From positions 1-35,196 of the forward strand of contig CATOTD010000013.1 of the NCBI GenBank assembly GCA_951812995.1: a stretch of DNA of 35,196 nucleotides, read 5' to 3'. The notes beneath the pieces are model-generated. The model was not told the DNA's origin and made no database searches. It was given only the letters and a program-made list of their open reading frames with translations. Positions 8,414 to 17,190 of this stretch are shown here, one piece after another. The stretch comes from an uncultured Gammaproteobacteria bacterium (GTDB lineage: Bacteria; Pseudomonadota; Gammaproteobacteria; Eutrophobiales; Eutrophobiaceae). How positions within the stretch are numbered: the first letter of the stretch is position 1; each line of letters begins with the position of its first letter. Made by a program: the position numbers and the translations under genes.

Positions 8414-9469
8414 TTGAGTAACAAAAAACGACCCTACCCCACAGCAACATTTGCTGCCGTTAAGTGGCATACAGGGATATTGACTTTATTGGATCAACGC
8501 CAGCTACCAGGTGAGGTCGTGTATCTTGAGCATGATTCAGCCACGGCCGTTGCGGCTTCGATTAAAGCCATGGTGGTGCGGGGCGCGCCGGCGATTGGTA
8601 TTGCCGCTGCCTATGCAGTGGTATTGGCGGCACGCTCAGCCTACCAGAGTGCGACAACATCATGGCGCACGGCATGTGTGGCAGAGATTGCGTTGCTTAC
8701 CGAGGCCCGACCCACAGCGGTCAATCTACAGTGGGCTGTGGCCACAATGTGCAAGGCGTTTAATGCCATTGCGGGCGATCCAGAACCGGTATTGTTAAAC
8801 CTCGCAAGACAAATACAAGATGATGATGTCGTAGCAAATCATGCGATGGGGCGTTTGGGGGCGGCGTTGCTAGCACCTGCTAGTGGGGTGGTCACGCATT
8901 GTAACGCGGGGGCACTGGCCACGGGTGGCTACGGCACGGCATTGGGCGTGATTAGAACGGCTTTCAAGAATGGGACGATAGCCAAGGTGTTTGTTTCTGA
9001 AACCCGGCCCTGGTTCCAGGGCGCGCGCTTGACTAGTTGGGAACTACAGCAAGATAAGATCCCGGTGCAACTGGTGATTGATGCGGCCATTGCCAGTTTG
9101 ATGGGCAATGGGGAAATCGACTGGCTTATTGTGGGTGCCGACAGAATTGCCGCAAACGGTGATGTGGCCAATAAAATTGGCACCTATGCCCATGCGGTTT
9201 CCGCTTGCTACCATGGCGTAAAAGTGATGGTGGTGGCCCCCTCATCGACTGTCGATATGACAACAGCATCTGGCGCGGACATTCCCATCGAAAATCGAGC
9301 GGCTACAGAAATAACTGCTTATAAAACAATTCAAATAGCACCCAATGACATTGCGGCAAGCAATCCGGCGTTTGACATCACGCCGGCAAAATTGGTTGAT
9401 GTTATCGTGACCGAAAAGGGAATTATACAGGCCCCAGACGCTGAAAAAATGCTTGCCATGTTTGGCTGA
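8414..9469 (+). CDS. mtnA: S-methyl-5-thioribose-1-phosphate isomerase
   Basis: 351 residues, normal length for MtnA, the eIF-2B-related isomerase that converts methylthioribose 1-phosphate to methylthioribulose 1-phosphate in methionine salvage. Diagnostic segments are RGAPAIGIAAAYAV, THCNAGALATGGYGTALGVI, FVSETRPWFQGARLT, the substrate-binding GADRIAANGDVANKIGTY and VVAPSSTVDMTTASGADIP. No ATG fits the N terminus; the frame starts at TTG (8414) with AGGA about 10 bases upstream, so a TTG start is the best choice. It is divergent from mtaD and followed by gyrA after 127 bp. Confidence 0.93.
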   Translation: MSNKKRPYPTATFAAVKWHTGILTLLDQRQLPGEVVYLEHDSATAVAASIKAMVVRGAPAIGIAAAYAVVLAARSAYQSATTSWRTACVAEIALLTEARPTAVNLQWAVATMCKAFNAIAGDPEPVLLNLARQIQDDDVVANHAMGRLGAALLAPASGVVTHCNAGALATGGYGTALGVIRTAFKNGTIAKVFVSETRPWFQGARLTSWELQQDKIPVQLVIDAAIASLMGNGEIDWLIVGADRIAANGDVANKIGTYAHAVSACYHGVKVMVVAPSSTVDMTTASGADIPIENRAATEITAYKTIQIAPNDIAASNPAFDITPAKLVDVIVTEKGIIQAPDAEKMLAMFG

Positions 9470-9596
9470 ATCAGATTAGAAACACCTGTTTTAATGTAAA
9501 ATTTTGGTAGGGTAGCCGGTCGAATTATGTTAGTATCTGTGCTCGCATAACCATTAAAGTTTTATATCCTTTTGTTTCTTTTTTTACCAAAAAATT

Positions 9597-12155
9597 ATGT
9601 CCGATTCTGATTTCGCGCACGCGCTGTCATCTATCAATATAGAAGACGAAATGCGGCAGTCCTATATGGACTATGCCATGAGCGTTATCGTCGGTCGCGC
9701 CCTGCCAGATGTGCGTGACGGCCTCAAGCCAGTCCATCGTCGCGTCCTGTTTGCGATGCAAGAAATGGGCAATCAGTATAACAAGGCATATAAGAAATCA
9801 GCCCGTGTTGTCGGTGATGTTATTGGTAAATACCACCCGCATGGCGATACTGCTGTCTACGACACAATGGTGCGTATGGCGCAGCCTTTCTCTTTGCGTT
9901 ATATGCTGGTTGATGGTCAGGGTAACTTCGGTTCGGTGGATGGCGACTCCCCCGCCGCAATGCGTTATACCGAAGTCCGCATGACGCGGATCGCACATGA
10001 AATTTTAGAAGATCTCGATAAAGAAACTGTCGATTTTGCCCCGAATTACGATGGTACCGAACACGAACCCGTGGTCATGCCCACCCGCATCCCGAATCTG
10101 CTCGTCAATGGTTCTAGCGGTATTGCTGTTGGTATGGCAACCAATATTCCACCACATAATCTGGCGGAAGTGGTCGCGGCCTGTTTGGCCTTGATTGAAA
10201 ATCCGGCATTGACGATCCCGGAATTGATGACCTACATTCCAGGTCCCGATTTTCCGACCGCCGCTATTATCAATGGTGCCTCGGGGATTAGAGAGGCCTA
10301 TGAAACCGGACGTGGTCGTATCTATGTGCGGGCCTTAACTGAGATTGAAGAAAATGAATCTGGCAGCAAAATTATCATCCATGAACTGCCTTATCAGGTT
10401 AATAAGGCGCGTCTGGTTGAAAAGATAGCCGAGCTGATAAAAGACAAAAAAATATCGGGTATTCGTGAACTGCGTGATGAATCAGACAAAGAGGGAATGC
10501 GCGTTGTTATTGAAATACGCCGTGGAGAAGTTGCCGAAGTCATCTTAAACAACCTATATAAGCTGACCCAGATGCAATCTGTATTTGGTATCAATATTGT
10601 GGCATTGACCGACAACCAGCCACACTTGATGAATCTAAAAGATTTACTCGAGGCCTTTATTAGCCATCGACGTGAAGTGGTGACGCGCCGCACGCTGTTT
10701 GAATTGCGCAAAGCACGGGCGCGTGCACACCTGTTGGAAGGACTGGCCGTGGCCTTGGCCAGTATCGATCCGGTCATTACACTTATTAAAGAATCAGCCA
10801 ATCCAACGGATGCAAAAACCAGCTTATTGGCCAGGACTTGGGAGTCGAGTACGGTTGTTGAGATGTTGAGTCGTGCTGGGGCCGCATCATCACGTCCAGA
10901 TTATTTACCTAAAGAATACGGTCTGACCGATACGGGCTATCGTTTGTCGCCTGATCAAGCCCAAGCCATTCTCGAATTACGTTTACAAAAATTAACCGGT
11001 CTGGAAAAGGATAAGATACTAAACGAATATAGTACGTTATTGGCAACGATCGCCGACTTGCTGGACATCCTGTCACGACCTGAGCGCTTAATGGCGGTTA
11101 TTCGTGTTGAATTAGAAGAAATTTTACAACGTCATAGTGATGCGCGGCGGACAAAGATCGTGCATACCCGAGAAGATCTCAGTATGGAAGACTTGGTGAC
11201 AGAAGAGGATGTTGTGGTGACGCTGTCTCATGCGGGCTATGCCAAATCACAACCTGTGGCTACCTATCGTTCGCAAAGACGTGGCGGGCGCGGCAAGTCG
11301 GCAACTTCGGTAAAAGAAGAGGACTTTATTGATAAATTATTTATTGCCAGTACCCACGATACGATATTGTGTTTTTCCAATCATGGCAAAGTGTATTGGC
11401 TTAAGGTCTATGACTTACCACAGGCCAGTCGAGCAGCCCGCGGCAAACCGATTATTAACTTGTTGCCATTGGCAAAGGATGAAAAGATTAATGCCGTCTT
11501 GCCTATCCGGGAATATGCAGAAGATAAATTTATCTTCATGGCGACTGCAAATGGTACGGTTAAGAAAACATCATTGCTTGAGTTTTCACGACCACGATCA
11601 AATGGCAAGCGCGCCATTACATTAGTTGATGGCAATAAACTTATTGGCGTTGAGATCACCGATGGTAAGCAGAATATTATGCTGTTTAGCAATACGGGCA
11701 AGGTGATTTGTTTTCCGGAATCACATGTGCGGGCAATGGGTAGGACGGCAAAAGGTGTGCGCGGTATACGACTACAGAAAGATCAAAAGGCCATTTCATT
11801 AATTATTGTTGAAAATAAAGCAATCACTATCCTAACGGCTACAGAAAATGGTTATGGAAAACGCACGGCTATCGCGGATTATCCACAGCGGTCGCGTGGC
11901 GGTATGGGTGTTATCTCGATTCAGGTATCAAAACGCAATGGCTCGGTTATTGGTGCCGTGCCGGTAGAGAATGATGATGAGATAATGCTGATCAGCGATC
12001 AAGGCACCTTGGTGAGAACGCCTGTTAAAGACATCTCGGTCGTCGGCCGCAATACCCAGGGCGTAAGATTAGTCAATCTGAATGAAGCGGAACATTTAGC
12101 CAGCCTTGAACGTATTGTCGAGTATAGAGAGTCGGAACCCGAACCCGCAAGCTGA
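9597..12155 (+). CDS. gyrA: DNA gyrase subunit A
   Basis: 852 residues, complete. GyrA is the DNA-breaking and rejoining subunit of the GyrA2GyrB2 topoisomerase that introduces negative supercoils. The catalytic Tyr is Tyr124 in [11 protein letters not shown]. The quinolone-resistance region reads [16 protein letters not shown]: the position matching E. coli Ser83 is Thr (Thr85 here) and the Asp matching Asp87 is kept (Asp89). The C-terminal wrapping domain has the GyrA box [11 protein letters not shown] and the repeated blade motifs ([34 protein letters not shown]). No strong Shine-Dalgarno precedes the ATG; the leader is T-rich. The gene is convergent with the defence island. Confidence 0.97.
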   Translation: MSDSDFAHALSSINIEDEMRQSYMDYAMSVIVGRALPDVRDGLKPVHRRVLFAMQEMGNQYNKAYKKSARVVGDVIGKYHPHGDTAVYDTMVRMAQPFSLRYMLVDGQGNFGSVDGDSPAAMRYTEVRMTRIAHEILEDLDKETVDFAPNYDGTEHEPVVMPTRIPNLLVNGSSGIAVGMATNIPPHNLAEVVAACLALIENPALTIPELMTYIPGPDFPTAAIINGASGIREAYETGRGRIYVRALTEIEENESGSKIIIHELPYQVNKARLVEKIAELIKDKKISGIRELRDESDKEGMRVVIEIRRGEVAEVILNNLYKLTQMQSVFGINIVALTDNQPHLMNLKDLLEAFISHRREVVTRRTLFELRKARARAHLLEGLAVALASIDPVITLIKESANPTDAKTSLLARTWESSTVVEMLSRAGAASSRPDYLPKEYGLTDTGYRLSPDQAQAILELRLQKLTGLEKDKILNEYSTLLATIADLLDILSRPERLMAVIRVELEEILQRHSDARRTKIVHTREDLSMEDLVTEEDVVVTLSHAGYAKSQPVATYRSQRRGGRGKSATSVKEEDFIDKLFIASTHDTILCFSNHGKVYWLKVYDLPQASRAARGKPIINLLPLAKDEKINAVLPIREYAEDKFIFMATANGTVKKTSLLEFSRPRSNGKRAITLVDGNKLIGVEITDGKQNIMLFSNTGKVICFPESHVRAMGRTAKGVRGIRLQKDQKAISLIIVENKAITILTATENGYGKRTAIADYPQRSRGGMGVISIQVSKRNGSVIGAVPVENDDEIMLISDQGTLVRTPVKDISVVGRNTQGVRLVNLNEAEHLASLERIVEYRESEPEPAS

Positions 12156-12166
12156 TTACGTGTCGT

Positions 12167-12184
12167 ACCACTTGTCCTTGTGGT
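12167..12184 (+). terminator. Weak stem-loop just after gyrA
   Basis: ACCAC-N8-GTGGT begins 12 bases after the gyrA stop. The stem is only 5 bp and no T-run follows, so a terminator role is uncertain. Confidence 0.25.
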
Positions 12185-12186
12185 TG

Positions 12187-12281
12187 ACCATGGCACACCC
12201 GACCCGGCCACGCTAAACCCTGGCCAACTCAGCCCCGCCCATCTCGGCCCGACTTAACCATGCCCGACCCATGCCCTAGCA
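12187..12281. repeat. Cytosine-rich degenerate array, left side of the island
   Basis: The + strand shows loosely repeated 9-11 base words of the form CCCRRCYYR, for example CACACCCGACCCGG, CCAACTCAGCCCCG, CTCGGCCCGACTTA and CATGCCCGACCCATGCCC. No open coding frame is convincing. A similar array in the same orientation lies at 17191-17312 and shares CACACCC followed by RRCCCG and CCAACTCAGCCC. The pair encloses the defence island. What it does is unknown. Confidence 0.6.
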
Positions 12282-12307
12282 TAGGGTGGTTGTTTGCTTG
12301 CTAGGCA
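12272..12307. other. Site C: stem-loop and third copy of the island repeat
   Basis: TGCCCTAGCA (12272-12281) pairs with TGCTAGGCA (12299-12307) around a 17-base loop, with one bulged C. The loop contains TAGGGTGGTTGTTTGCT, closely matching the sequence AGCATAGGTGGTTGTT at 17109 and, less closely, the site at 14622. It could also act as a terminator between the convergent genes, but neither strand has a T-run after the stem. Confidence 0.5.
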
Positions 12308-12316
12308 GACGCTGGC

Positions 12317-14600
12317 GGGTTGACAAGTAGATCATAATTCGCGACCCCGCTAAAGCTGATCCTCTTTAAACCCATTACTATAACGTTTTAGTCGATCTGT
12401 TTTTAGCTCATCTGACAAGTCAGACATCAAAGCGGTGATTCGCCCAGGTTCGTAATCTTTCCATTCACCCACTTTAGACATGATCTTATGAAAAGTATCG
12501 TCATTGAGCCTGTGACCAAGCTGAATTCCAAATATGCTAGGAAAAATATTTTTAAAACTAGTTCTAACTTCCTCGCAGTTTGGTGACATGGCTATGAAAT
12601 TCAAAACATACTCAGGGCGCATTATGTATTGTGCCTTTTTCTCTCTAATGATTTCTCTGGTGTGCCTAAGCACTCTATGTTGATTGGTCACCCACCAAGT
12701 TTTTAAACCATATTCCATTGATGTCGTTGCCTCCTTATTTTTTGATCGCAATCCATATATGCCATGCACTTGTAGTGCCGTGTTATACGCCAATGCCTTG
12801 TTCTTTTTATCATCATTGACAAGCATTGCTTCGACCAACAACTCAACGTCACTTTTAGTAGAGACTGATTCTAGTTCACCATTTTCGACAAAAGACAAGC
12901 CATATTCAGACAAGAGGTACTTTTTTAACTCTTCCCGACCTTCTGGTTTGTTGATGTTTGAATAAGTAATGAACTGGCCTAGAAAATTTCCCCAACTTTT
13001 AACGAACTTTTCTCGCCTAGCAGAAAAATACGATCTTATTAGGATTTTGTCGCTATTTCTTGTGATTTCGCTTGTAAGGTATGGTTCCATTGCTTCAAAA
13101 TGATTGCTGAATTCGTAGTATGTGCCACAGATATGTGAATATACTTCTTCCAGGACACATTCTGACAGCAACATTGATATGCCGGATACTGAAGCCATTT
13201 TTAATAAATTTCGCGTTACTTGGTGTTCCTTGTCCAGATATCGCTCGGATAAAGCCCGTACCAATATATCGCCACCAAGAAAAAGCTTAAACGATGCGCT
13301 CATCGTGCTAAAGTACTCTATAATTCTCGGTTCCGCTTGAAGCGTAAAAAGTAGCACATAGGTTCTTGATAGATTGGATAGATACTTCCGTTGGTTTGGG
13401 GACCCATGATAGAAAACTTTTCTAATAATAGTTTCTATATGTTCTCTGTATTGCTCGGTGTGCTCCCTTTTTACATTGACTTTAATGATTGCATCGTCAA
13501 TACAATCTGATACTACCGGCGGCGCATCAGATTCTTCGTCTGATTGTAAGAAATGGGAAAATAGCAAACCTTGTTTTTGAAAAATAGCGTGAACAACATC
13601 ACTACTAATTTCCGCTACTTTCTGATATTCGCCCTCATCTGCGTCAAATAAATTTGAAGCAATAAGTTTCATTTCATCAATAAAACTAATCCTCAAACTC
13701 TCATCCATTTGATTTTCCGATTTTATTATCTGTCGGGTCTTATAAGGTAGGCAGTACTTCTTTTCCTTTTTATACCATCTAACTTCCCTTCCCGTTTCAT
13801 TTTTTGTTCGCAATTTCTCTAGCCGCTGGCGTATATGCCCTTTTATCAACTTCAACGCCCATGGGAATTGATTGTATATTTTATCCCCAATTTGATATTC
13901 ACTCATAAATATCCCTTTATCTGGGTCAGTATTAGATAGGGCCCATAGGATCACGCTATCTGTTATTGAGTGAACTAGCTTTCTGTTGCCTAGCCTATTA
14001 GTTACTTCGTGCTGTAAGAATACAAATACGGAGGGATCTTGAACATGTCGAGATACTGACGGATCAGATGATCTTGCTACGGATTCTAGGAATTGAGTAT
14101 AAACGGATAAGTGATTATTGTACGCCGCGATTGTCCCGATGGAATCATTTATATGGCTTGCAATGTATTTTCTATCCCGTATTTTTACAAATACACTGAG
14201 TTCTTCACTCAGCAAATCTTCTTCTTTGTCTATGTGATCAATAACCCTTGATGATCCGTAATAAAGCGTTTTAACGGTTCGGTCGAAATCATATAAACGT
14301 TTAACTGTCTTTCTTATCTTATCCCGATGATTTTCCTGTCTAGTGAATTGATAAAACACGCGATCTTGAGCATATTTGTATAGGCCATCAGCACCTCCAT
14401 CGCCAATACCACCGACAGGCACAAAATCTCTGCCTTCAAGAGCAGACCAAAAATCTTGAGCAAATCGCTCAAAAGCAAACCCTTCTACTTTGTCCAGTGA
14501 AATCTGGATTAATTCAGGATGGACATTTTCTGCTTTGCTGTTCATACTAATCCTTTGAGTTTACGTATTACATAACAAGGTCGCGAATAAACGACAACCC
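12317..14600. repeat. Imperfect inverted repeats bracketing the dual-nuclease gene
   Basis: At 12317-12346 the + strand begins GGGTTGAC and ends ATTCGCGACC. At 14579-14600 the + strand begins GGTCGCGAAT and ends GACAACCC. The ends are reverse complements: ATTCGCGACC pairs perfectly over 10 bases and GGGTTG pairs with CAACCC, with the left copy 8 bases longer in the middle. They sit just outside both ends of the one gene they enclose. Confidence 0.45.
12350..14545 (-). CDS. Putative dual-nuclease defence protein: degenerate Mrr-like N-terminal domain plus PIN-like domain
   Basis: 731 residues, function unknown. The N-terminal 100 residues look like a restriction-endonuclease (Mrr-like) fold: Glu26 in the helix GFAFERFAQDFW, then GGIGDGGADG (Asp49, Asp53), then the strand VFYQFTRQ. 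The usual QxK is QxT here (Gln66, Thr68), so catalysis by this domain is doubtful. Residues 195-275 resemble a winged helix (EYQIGDKIYNQFPWALKLI...VRWYKKEKKYCLP). Residues 420-510 resemble a PIN nuclease: a buried strand ending in Asp426 (FLGGDILVRALSE), then a strand and helix carrying Glu462 (MLLSECVLEEVYSHI). It lies downstream of the restriction-modification pair on the same strand but is separated from it by a 107-bp spacer with the attC-like site. Lower G+C than gyrA suggests transfer. Domain calls are by eye. Confidence 0.6.
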   Translation of the reverse strand: MNSKAENVHPELIQISLDKVEGFAFERFAQDFWSALEGRDFVPVGGIGDGGADGLYKYAQDRVFYQFTRQENHRDKIRKTVKRLYDFDRTVKTLYYGSSRVIDHIDKEEDLLSEELSVFVKIRDRKYIASHINDSIGTIAAYNNHLSVYTQFLESVARSSDPSVSRHVQDPSVFVFLQHEVTNRLGNRKLVHSITDSVILWALSNTDPDKGIFMSEYQIGDKIYNQFPWALKLIKGHIRQRLEKLRTKNETGREVRWYKKEKKYCLPYKTRQIIKSENQMDESLRISFIDEMKLIASNLFDADEGEYQKVAEISSDVVHAIFQKQGLLFSHFLQSDEESDAPPVVSDCIDDAIIKVNVKREHTEQYREHIETIIRKVFYHGSPNQRKYLSNLSRTYVLLFTLQAEPRIIEYFSTMSASFKLFLGGDILVRALSERYLDKEHQVTRNLLKMASVSGISMLLSECVLEEVYSHICGTYYEFSNHFEAMEPYLTSEITRNSDKILIRSYFSARREKFVKSWGNFLGQFITYSNINKPEGREELKKYLLSEYGLSFVENGELESVSTKSDVELLVEAMLVNDDKKNKALAYNTALQVHGIYGLRSKNKEATTSMEYGLKTWWVTNQHRVLRHTREIIREKKAQYIMRPEYVLNFIAMSPNCEEVRTSFKNIFPSIFGIQLGHRLNDDTFHKIMSKVGEWKDYEPGRITALMSDLSDELKTDRLKRYSNGFKEDQL

Positions 14601-14655
14601 TAATTAAAACTTACATCTTAGCACAGGTGCTTTTGTCCGCTTGATACTTTTGTTA
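14573..14655 (-). other. Site B: integron attC-like recombination site
   Basis: Read on the minus strand the site starts CTAACAAAAGTATCAAGC then GGAC, and ends GTCGTTTATTCGCGACC then TTGTTATG. The two halves form an imperfect palindrome (outer TAACAA/TTGTTA, inner GGAC/GTC plus scattered pairs), as in attC sites, whose 5' halves often read TAACAA...TCAAG.GGAC. It is 83 bp long, within the attC size range, and lies immediately after the stop codon of the restriction gene, where an attC belongs. The 3' core reads GTTATGT, not a perfect GTTRRRY. No integrase gene is in the window, so this is a structural match only. Confidence 0.4.
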
Positions 14656-15378
14656 GCTATTGTTTCTTTTTGCTGCATCACGGATCGCTTTTTCAATGTT
14701 GTCATCTATCAACTCAAACTTGCTTAATTGATTTACATTATCATCCTTCACATGAAGCTGACCTTCGTTTCCTTTATTTCCTCGATGCTGACCTTTTGAA
14801 TAAAGTGGGTGATTTAGCACTTCATCTGAACTCATTATACACAGAACTATTTCATCGCGAAATACCGAAACCCAAATAAACACATCACAACACGGTGGCT
14901 TTAACTGTTGAAAGTTCATTAAAAATGGTTTCTTTGTGGACCTGGATAATGCTTTTATATAGAGAGGTGCGTCGTTATCACTATCTACAGCCCGTGATGC
15001 CTTTACTTCAATAGTGATCCCGTCTAGCCAAAGATCGTATTCACCTGTGTAATTTGGATCTAACTGCTTCGAAGGCCTTTTCAGTTTTGAGCACTTACCT
15101 TGCACATAAGTTTGTGCGAATTTTTCTCCAAACCCTCTAGGAGCAGAGATTTCAAATATCCATAGATGTGGGTTTTGATTGATATATTTTGTTCTTATCT
15201 CAATATACTGATCATAATTCATACCACCTTTGTCGATTAAGCTACATATTAGATACTCGTATTCGTTAAATGGGAATACAGACCGATCATCCTCAACCAT
15301 AGTCAACACATTTGCCAGATCACTTTTAGTGCCAGAAAATGCGGCAATTATTCTATCCTTTAATTCTGTAAGTTCCAT
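14653..15378 (-). CDS. Type II restriction endonuclease, PD-(D/E)XK fold
   Basis: 241 residues. The likely catalytic core is Asp115 in TGEYDLWLDG and Glu124-x-Lys126 in ITIEVKASRA, the spacing expected for a PD-(D/E)XK site. A C-terminal segment GQHRGNKGNEGQLHV looks conserved and may contact DNA. No membrane segments. The start overlaps the end of the upstream methyltransferase gene by 26 bp, so translation is probably coupled and the methyltransferase is made first. Partner and layout mark this as the cutting half of a restriction-modification system. I cannot predict the recognition sequence. The stop codon lies inside the attC-like site B. Confidence 0.75.
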   Translation of the reverse strand: MELTELKDRIIAAFSGTKSDLANVLTMVEDDRSVFPFNEYEYLICSLIDKGGMNYDQYIEIRTKYINQNPHLWIFEISAPRGFGEKFAQTYVQGKCSKLKRPSKQLDPNYTGEYDLWLDGITIEVKASRAVDSDNDAPLYIKALSRSTKKPFLMNFQQLKPPCCDVFIWVSVFRDEIVLCIMSSDEVLNHPLYSKGQHRGNKGNEGQLHVKDDNVNQLSKFELIDDNIEKAIRDAAKRNNS

Positions 15379-17008
15379 TCTCGCCCTTTGCTATTGTCAA
15401 TTTTGTTAGATAGTCTTCCTCATCGAAGCTAGATGCATCTTTGAGAAACTGACTGTGAATCGGCAACGATTCTAAATCGCCTCTTAGTATTTTGTGTGTA
15501 TTGAACACTCGCGAAAATATCCAATTCATGAAATCACTACTCAAAAGTTCTCCAAGAACTTTGCTTGAGATCGGGAAGGATTCATCTGGAATTAGCATGT
15601 TTGCGCTATTTAGGAAAACACGTTGTTCATCATCGTAGAAAAAACAAAGTTTAGAGGAGATAAACTTATATACTAATTTTTCCTTTACCTGGTAAAGCCT
15701 AAGTGGTGCCACCTGTTGATATAAACGCATATTGGAAGGAATAAAACTGCTACATTTTTTTAACCTTCCCAGTTGAATATCAGCACCTTTGTAAACAGGG
15801 ATATAACCTTTTTCATGGGTTGGCTTAATGAACCGCTTGTTATTTCCAGTAACAATACCTAAGCCCCATGAGGCTTTGTTATTTAGCGTGATATAAGGTA
15901 TCGACAGCAAGTGTTTTAATGTAGCCGCATCTTTATCATCACAATACAAATTCAAAATTGATTTTGGGTTATATTTGAATGAATTAATTGATCTTTTGTA
16001 GGTCGCGCCATTGACTTCACACGAAACCTTAGAAGAATGTTCAGGGACAATGTTTCTAAGAACAATAGCCTGTGCTTTTGTTACAAGGTCTTTGAATGCT
16101 TTTCCGTAGTCTATTAGCTTTTCAATCGAAAGCTGTAGTGCTGTAATCCGCGCATCCTCAAAAGTTGCAACGTTAAAAAATGATTCTGGTAAAAGCAATC
16201 CAAGTTCTCCATTTGCTTTAAGGCTTCTTATGCAAGCGAAGAAAAAGAGCGAACAGGTATCTATACTGGAGCCTGCCTTGAGTCTTGCTCCAGTTAACAC
16301 TCTTTTCTCCTTGGCAATTTTCTTTCCCCATGGTGGGTTTGTGTAAATGCAATCAAATTTTACCGTCTCTATTTCGGATGCTATGTCCAAAAAGTTTGCA
16401 ACTTTTATATTCTCGCTTTCATATCCAGTAACCTGGTAAATGCGGGTCTTTGTTATTTCTACGGCAACCGGATCAATATCATATCCATATATATGATCTG
16501 GCTTAAACCCCAGTTCTATTGCGCGGATAATAAAATTACCTGAACCACAGCATGGATCACAGAAAGTGGCATCTTGTATTGCTACTTCACGTATTGAAAA
16601 AAGATCGCTGACAATCGTGCTGGGCGTGTAGTAGATACCTTCTTTGTTTCGGTAAGAATCTGACAGACTTTGCTCATACGCTATGCCAGTTTTTTCTGAT
16701 AAATCGGCAGAAAATGAAATATTCTCAAGAAATCTTGCAGTCGTTTTTTCGTGGTCATGTGAATCTTTTAGTGATTTATTTGCTCTTTGATTTAACTTCT
16801 CTTTTCCAGAAATTTCCGCCTGAAATTGTTCTAGTGATTCAAGGGTAATTCTGCCTTTTCCTGCCTGTTCCAAATACTTGGTTTTTATCCAATTACGAAT
16901 TGTTGCAGTGGACGTGCCTAAACGATTCGCCGATTCTTCAATATTGATTGTAGGCGGTAATAGCTCTCCGAATAGATTGCTTTGTTTCAAATGTTTATCT
17001 CTTATCAT
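15353..17008 (-). CDS. N6-adenine DNA methyltransferase with N-terminal helix-turn-helix (type II modification enzyme)
   Basis: 551 residues. Residues 24-62 form a MerR-like helix-turn-helix (ESANRLGTSTATIRNWIKTK, then GRITLESLEQF). The catalytic domain follows: EGIYYTP (123-129), motif I DPCCGSG (151-157, AdoMet binding), YDIDP (176-180), and motif IV NPPW (224-227), which marks transfer to an exocyclic amino group, here N6 of adenine. The gamma-class motif order and a C-terminal target-recognition region (about 340-530) resemble TaqI-like enzymes. It protects host sites from the endonuclease encoded just downstream with 26-bp overlap. The N-terminal HTH could let the protein repress its own operon. 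A weak ribosome-binding site (TAAGAAATG) precedes the ATG. Confidence 0.88.
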   Translation of the reverse strand: MIRDKHLKQSNLFGELLPPTINIEESANRLGTSTATIRNWIKTKYLEQAGKGRITLESLEQFQAEISGKEKLNQRANKSLKDSHDHEKTTARFLENISFSADLSEKTGIAYEQSLSDSYRNKEGIYYTPSTIVSDLFSIREVAIQDATFCDPCCGSGNFIIRAIELGFKPDHIYGYDIDPVAVEITKTRIYQVTGYESENIKVANFLDIASEIETVKFDCIYTNPPWGKKIAKEKRVLTGARLKAGSSIDTCSLFFFACIRSLKANGELGLLLPESFFNVATFEDARITALQLSIEKLIDYGKAFKDLVTKAQAIVLRNIVPEHSSKVSCEVNGATYKRSINSFKYNPKSILNLYCDDKDAATLKHLLSIPYITLNNKASWGLGIVTGNNKRFIKPTHEKGYIPVYKGADIQLGRLKKCSSFIPSNMRLYQQVAPLRLYQVKEKLVYKFISSKLCFFYDDEQRVFLNSANMLIPDESFPISSKVLGELLSSDFMNWIFSRVFNTHKILRGDLESLPIHSQFLKDASSFDEEDYLTKLTIAKGENGTYRIKG

Positions 17009-17062
17009 TTCTTAAAGTGTATGTTTAAGTTTATGTTTCAAGAGTCATTGTTGCAGACTGTC

Positions 17063-17172
17063 TATGGTATAGCGGATAAGCGTTAACCCCTGATTAAAAT
17101 TTATCTTAGCATAGGTGGTTGTTAGGTTGATGCTTGTGTTAGTTGCTTTTGCGTTTTGCTGCATCGCTGTTG
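17063..17172 (-). repeat. Site A: copy of the restriction-gene 3' end plus following site
   Basis: On the minus strand this stretch aligns with 14580-14690: GATGCAGCAAAA, a stop codon after AAAGCAAC, ACAAGCATCAAC, GCTAAGAT, TTTTAAT and AGGGG all have counterparts in order. The coding part would read NSDAAKRKSN and stop, compared with IRDAAKRNNS and stop at the end of the restriction enzyme. It is therefore the tail of a lost paralogous gene with its downstream site, now lying just upstream of the methyltransferase. Roughly two thirds of the bases match. Confidence 0.7.
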
Positions 17173-17190
17173 CAGTGTGTTGATGTTGAT

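Noticed and set aside
10394..10801. Minus-strand open frame inside gyrA
   Set aside because: Shadow of gyrA; low-complexity Ser/Arg-rich translation and no start signal.
12187..12281. C-rich repeats as a CRISPR array
   Set aside because: The words are only 9-11 bases, degenerate and without unique spacers of constant length, and no cas genes are nearby.
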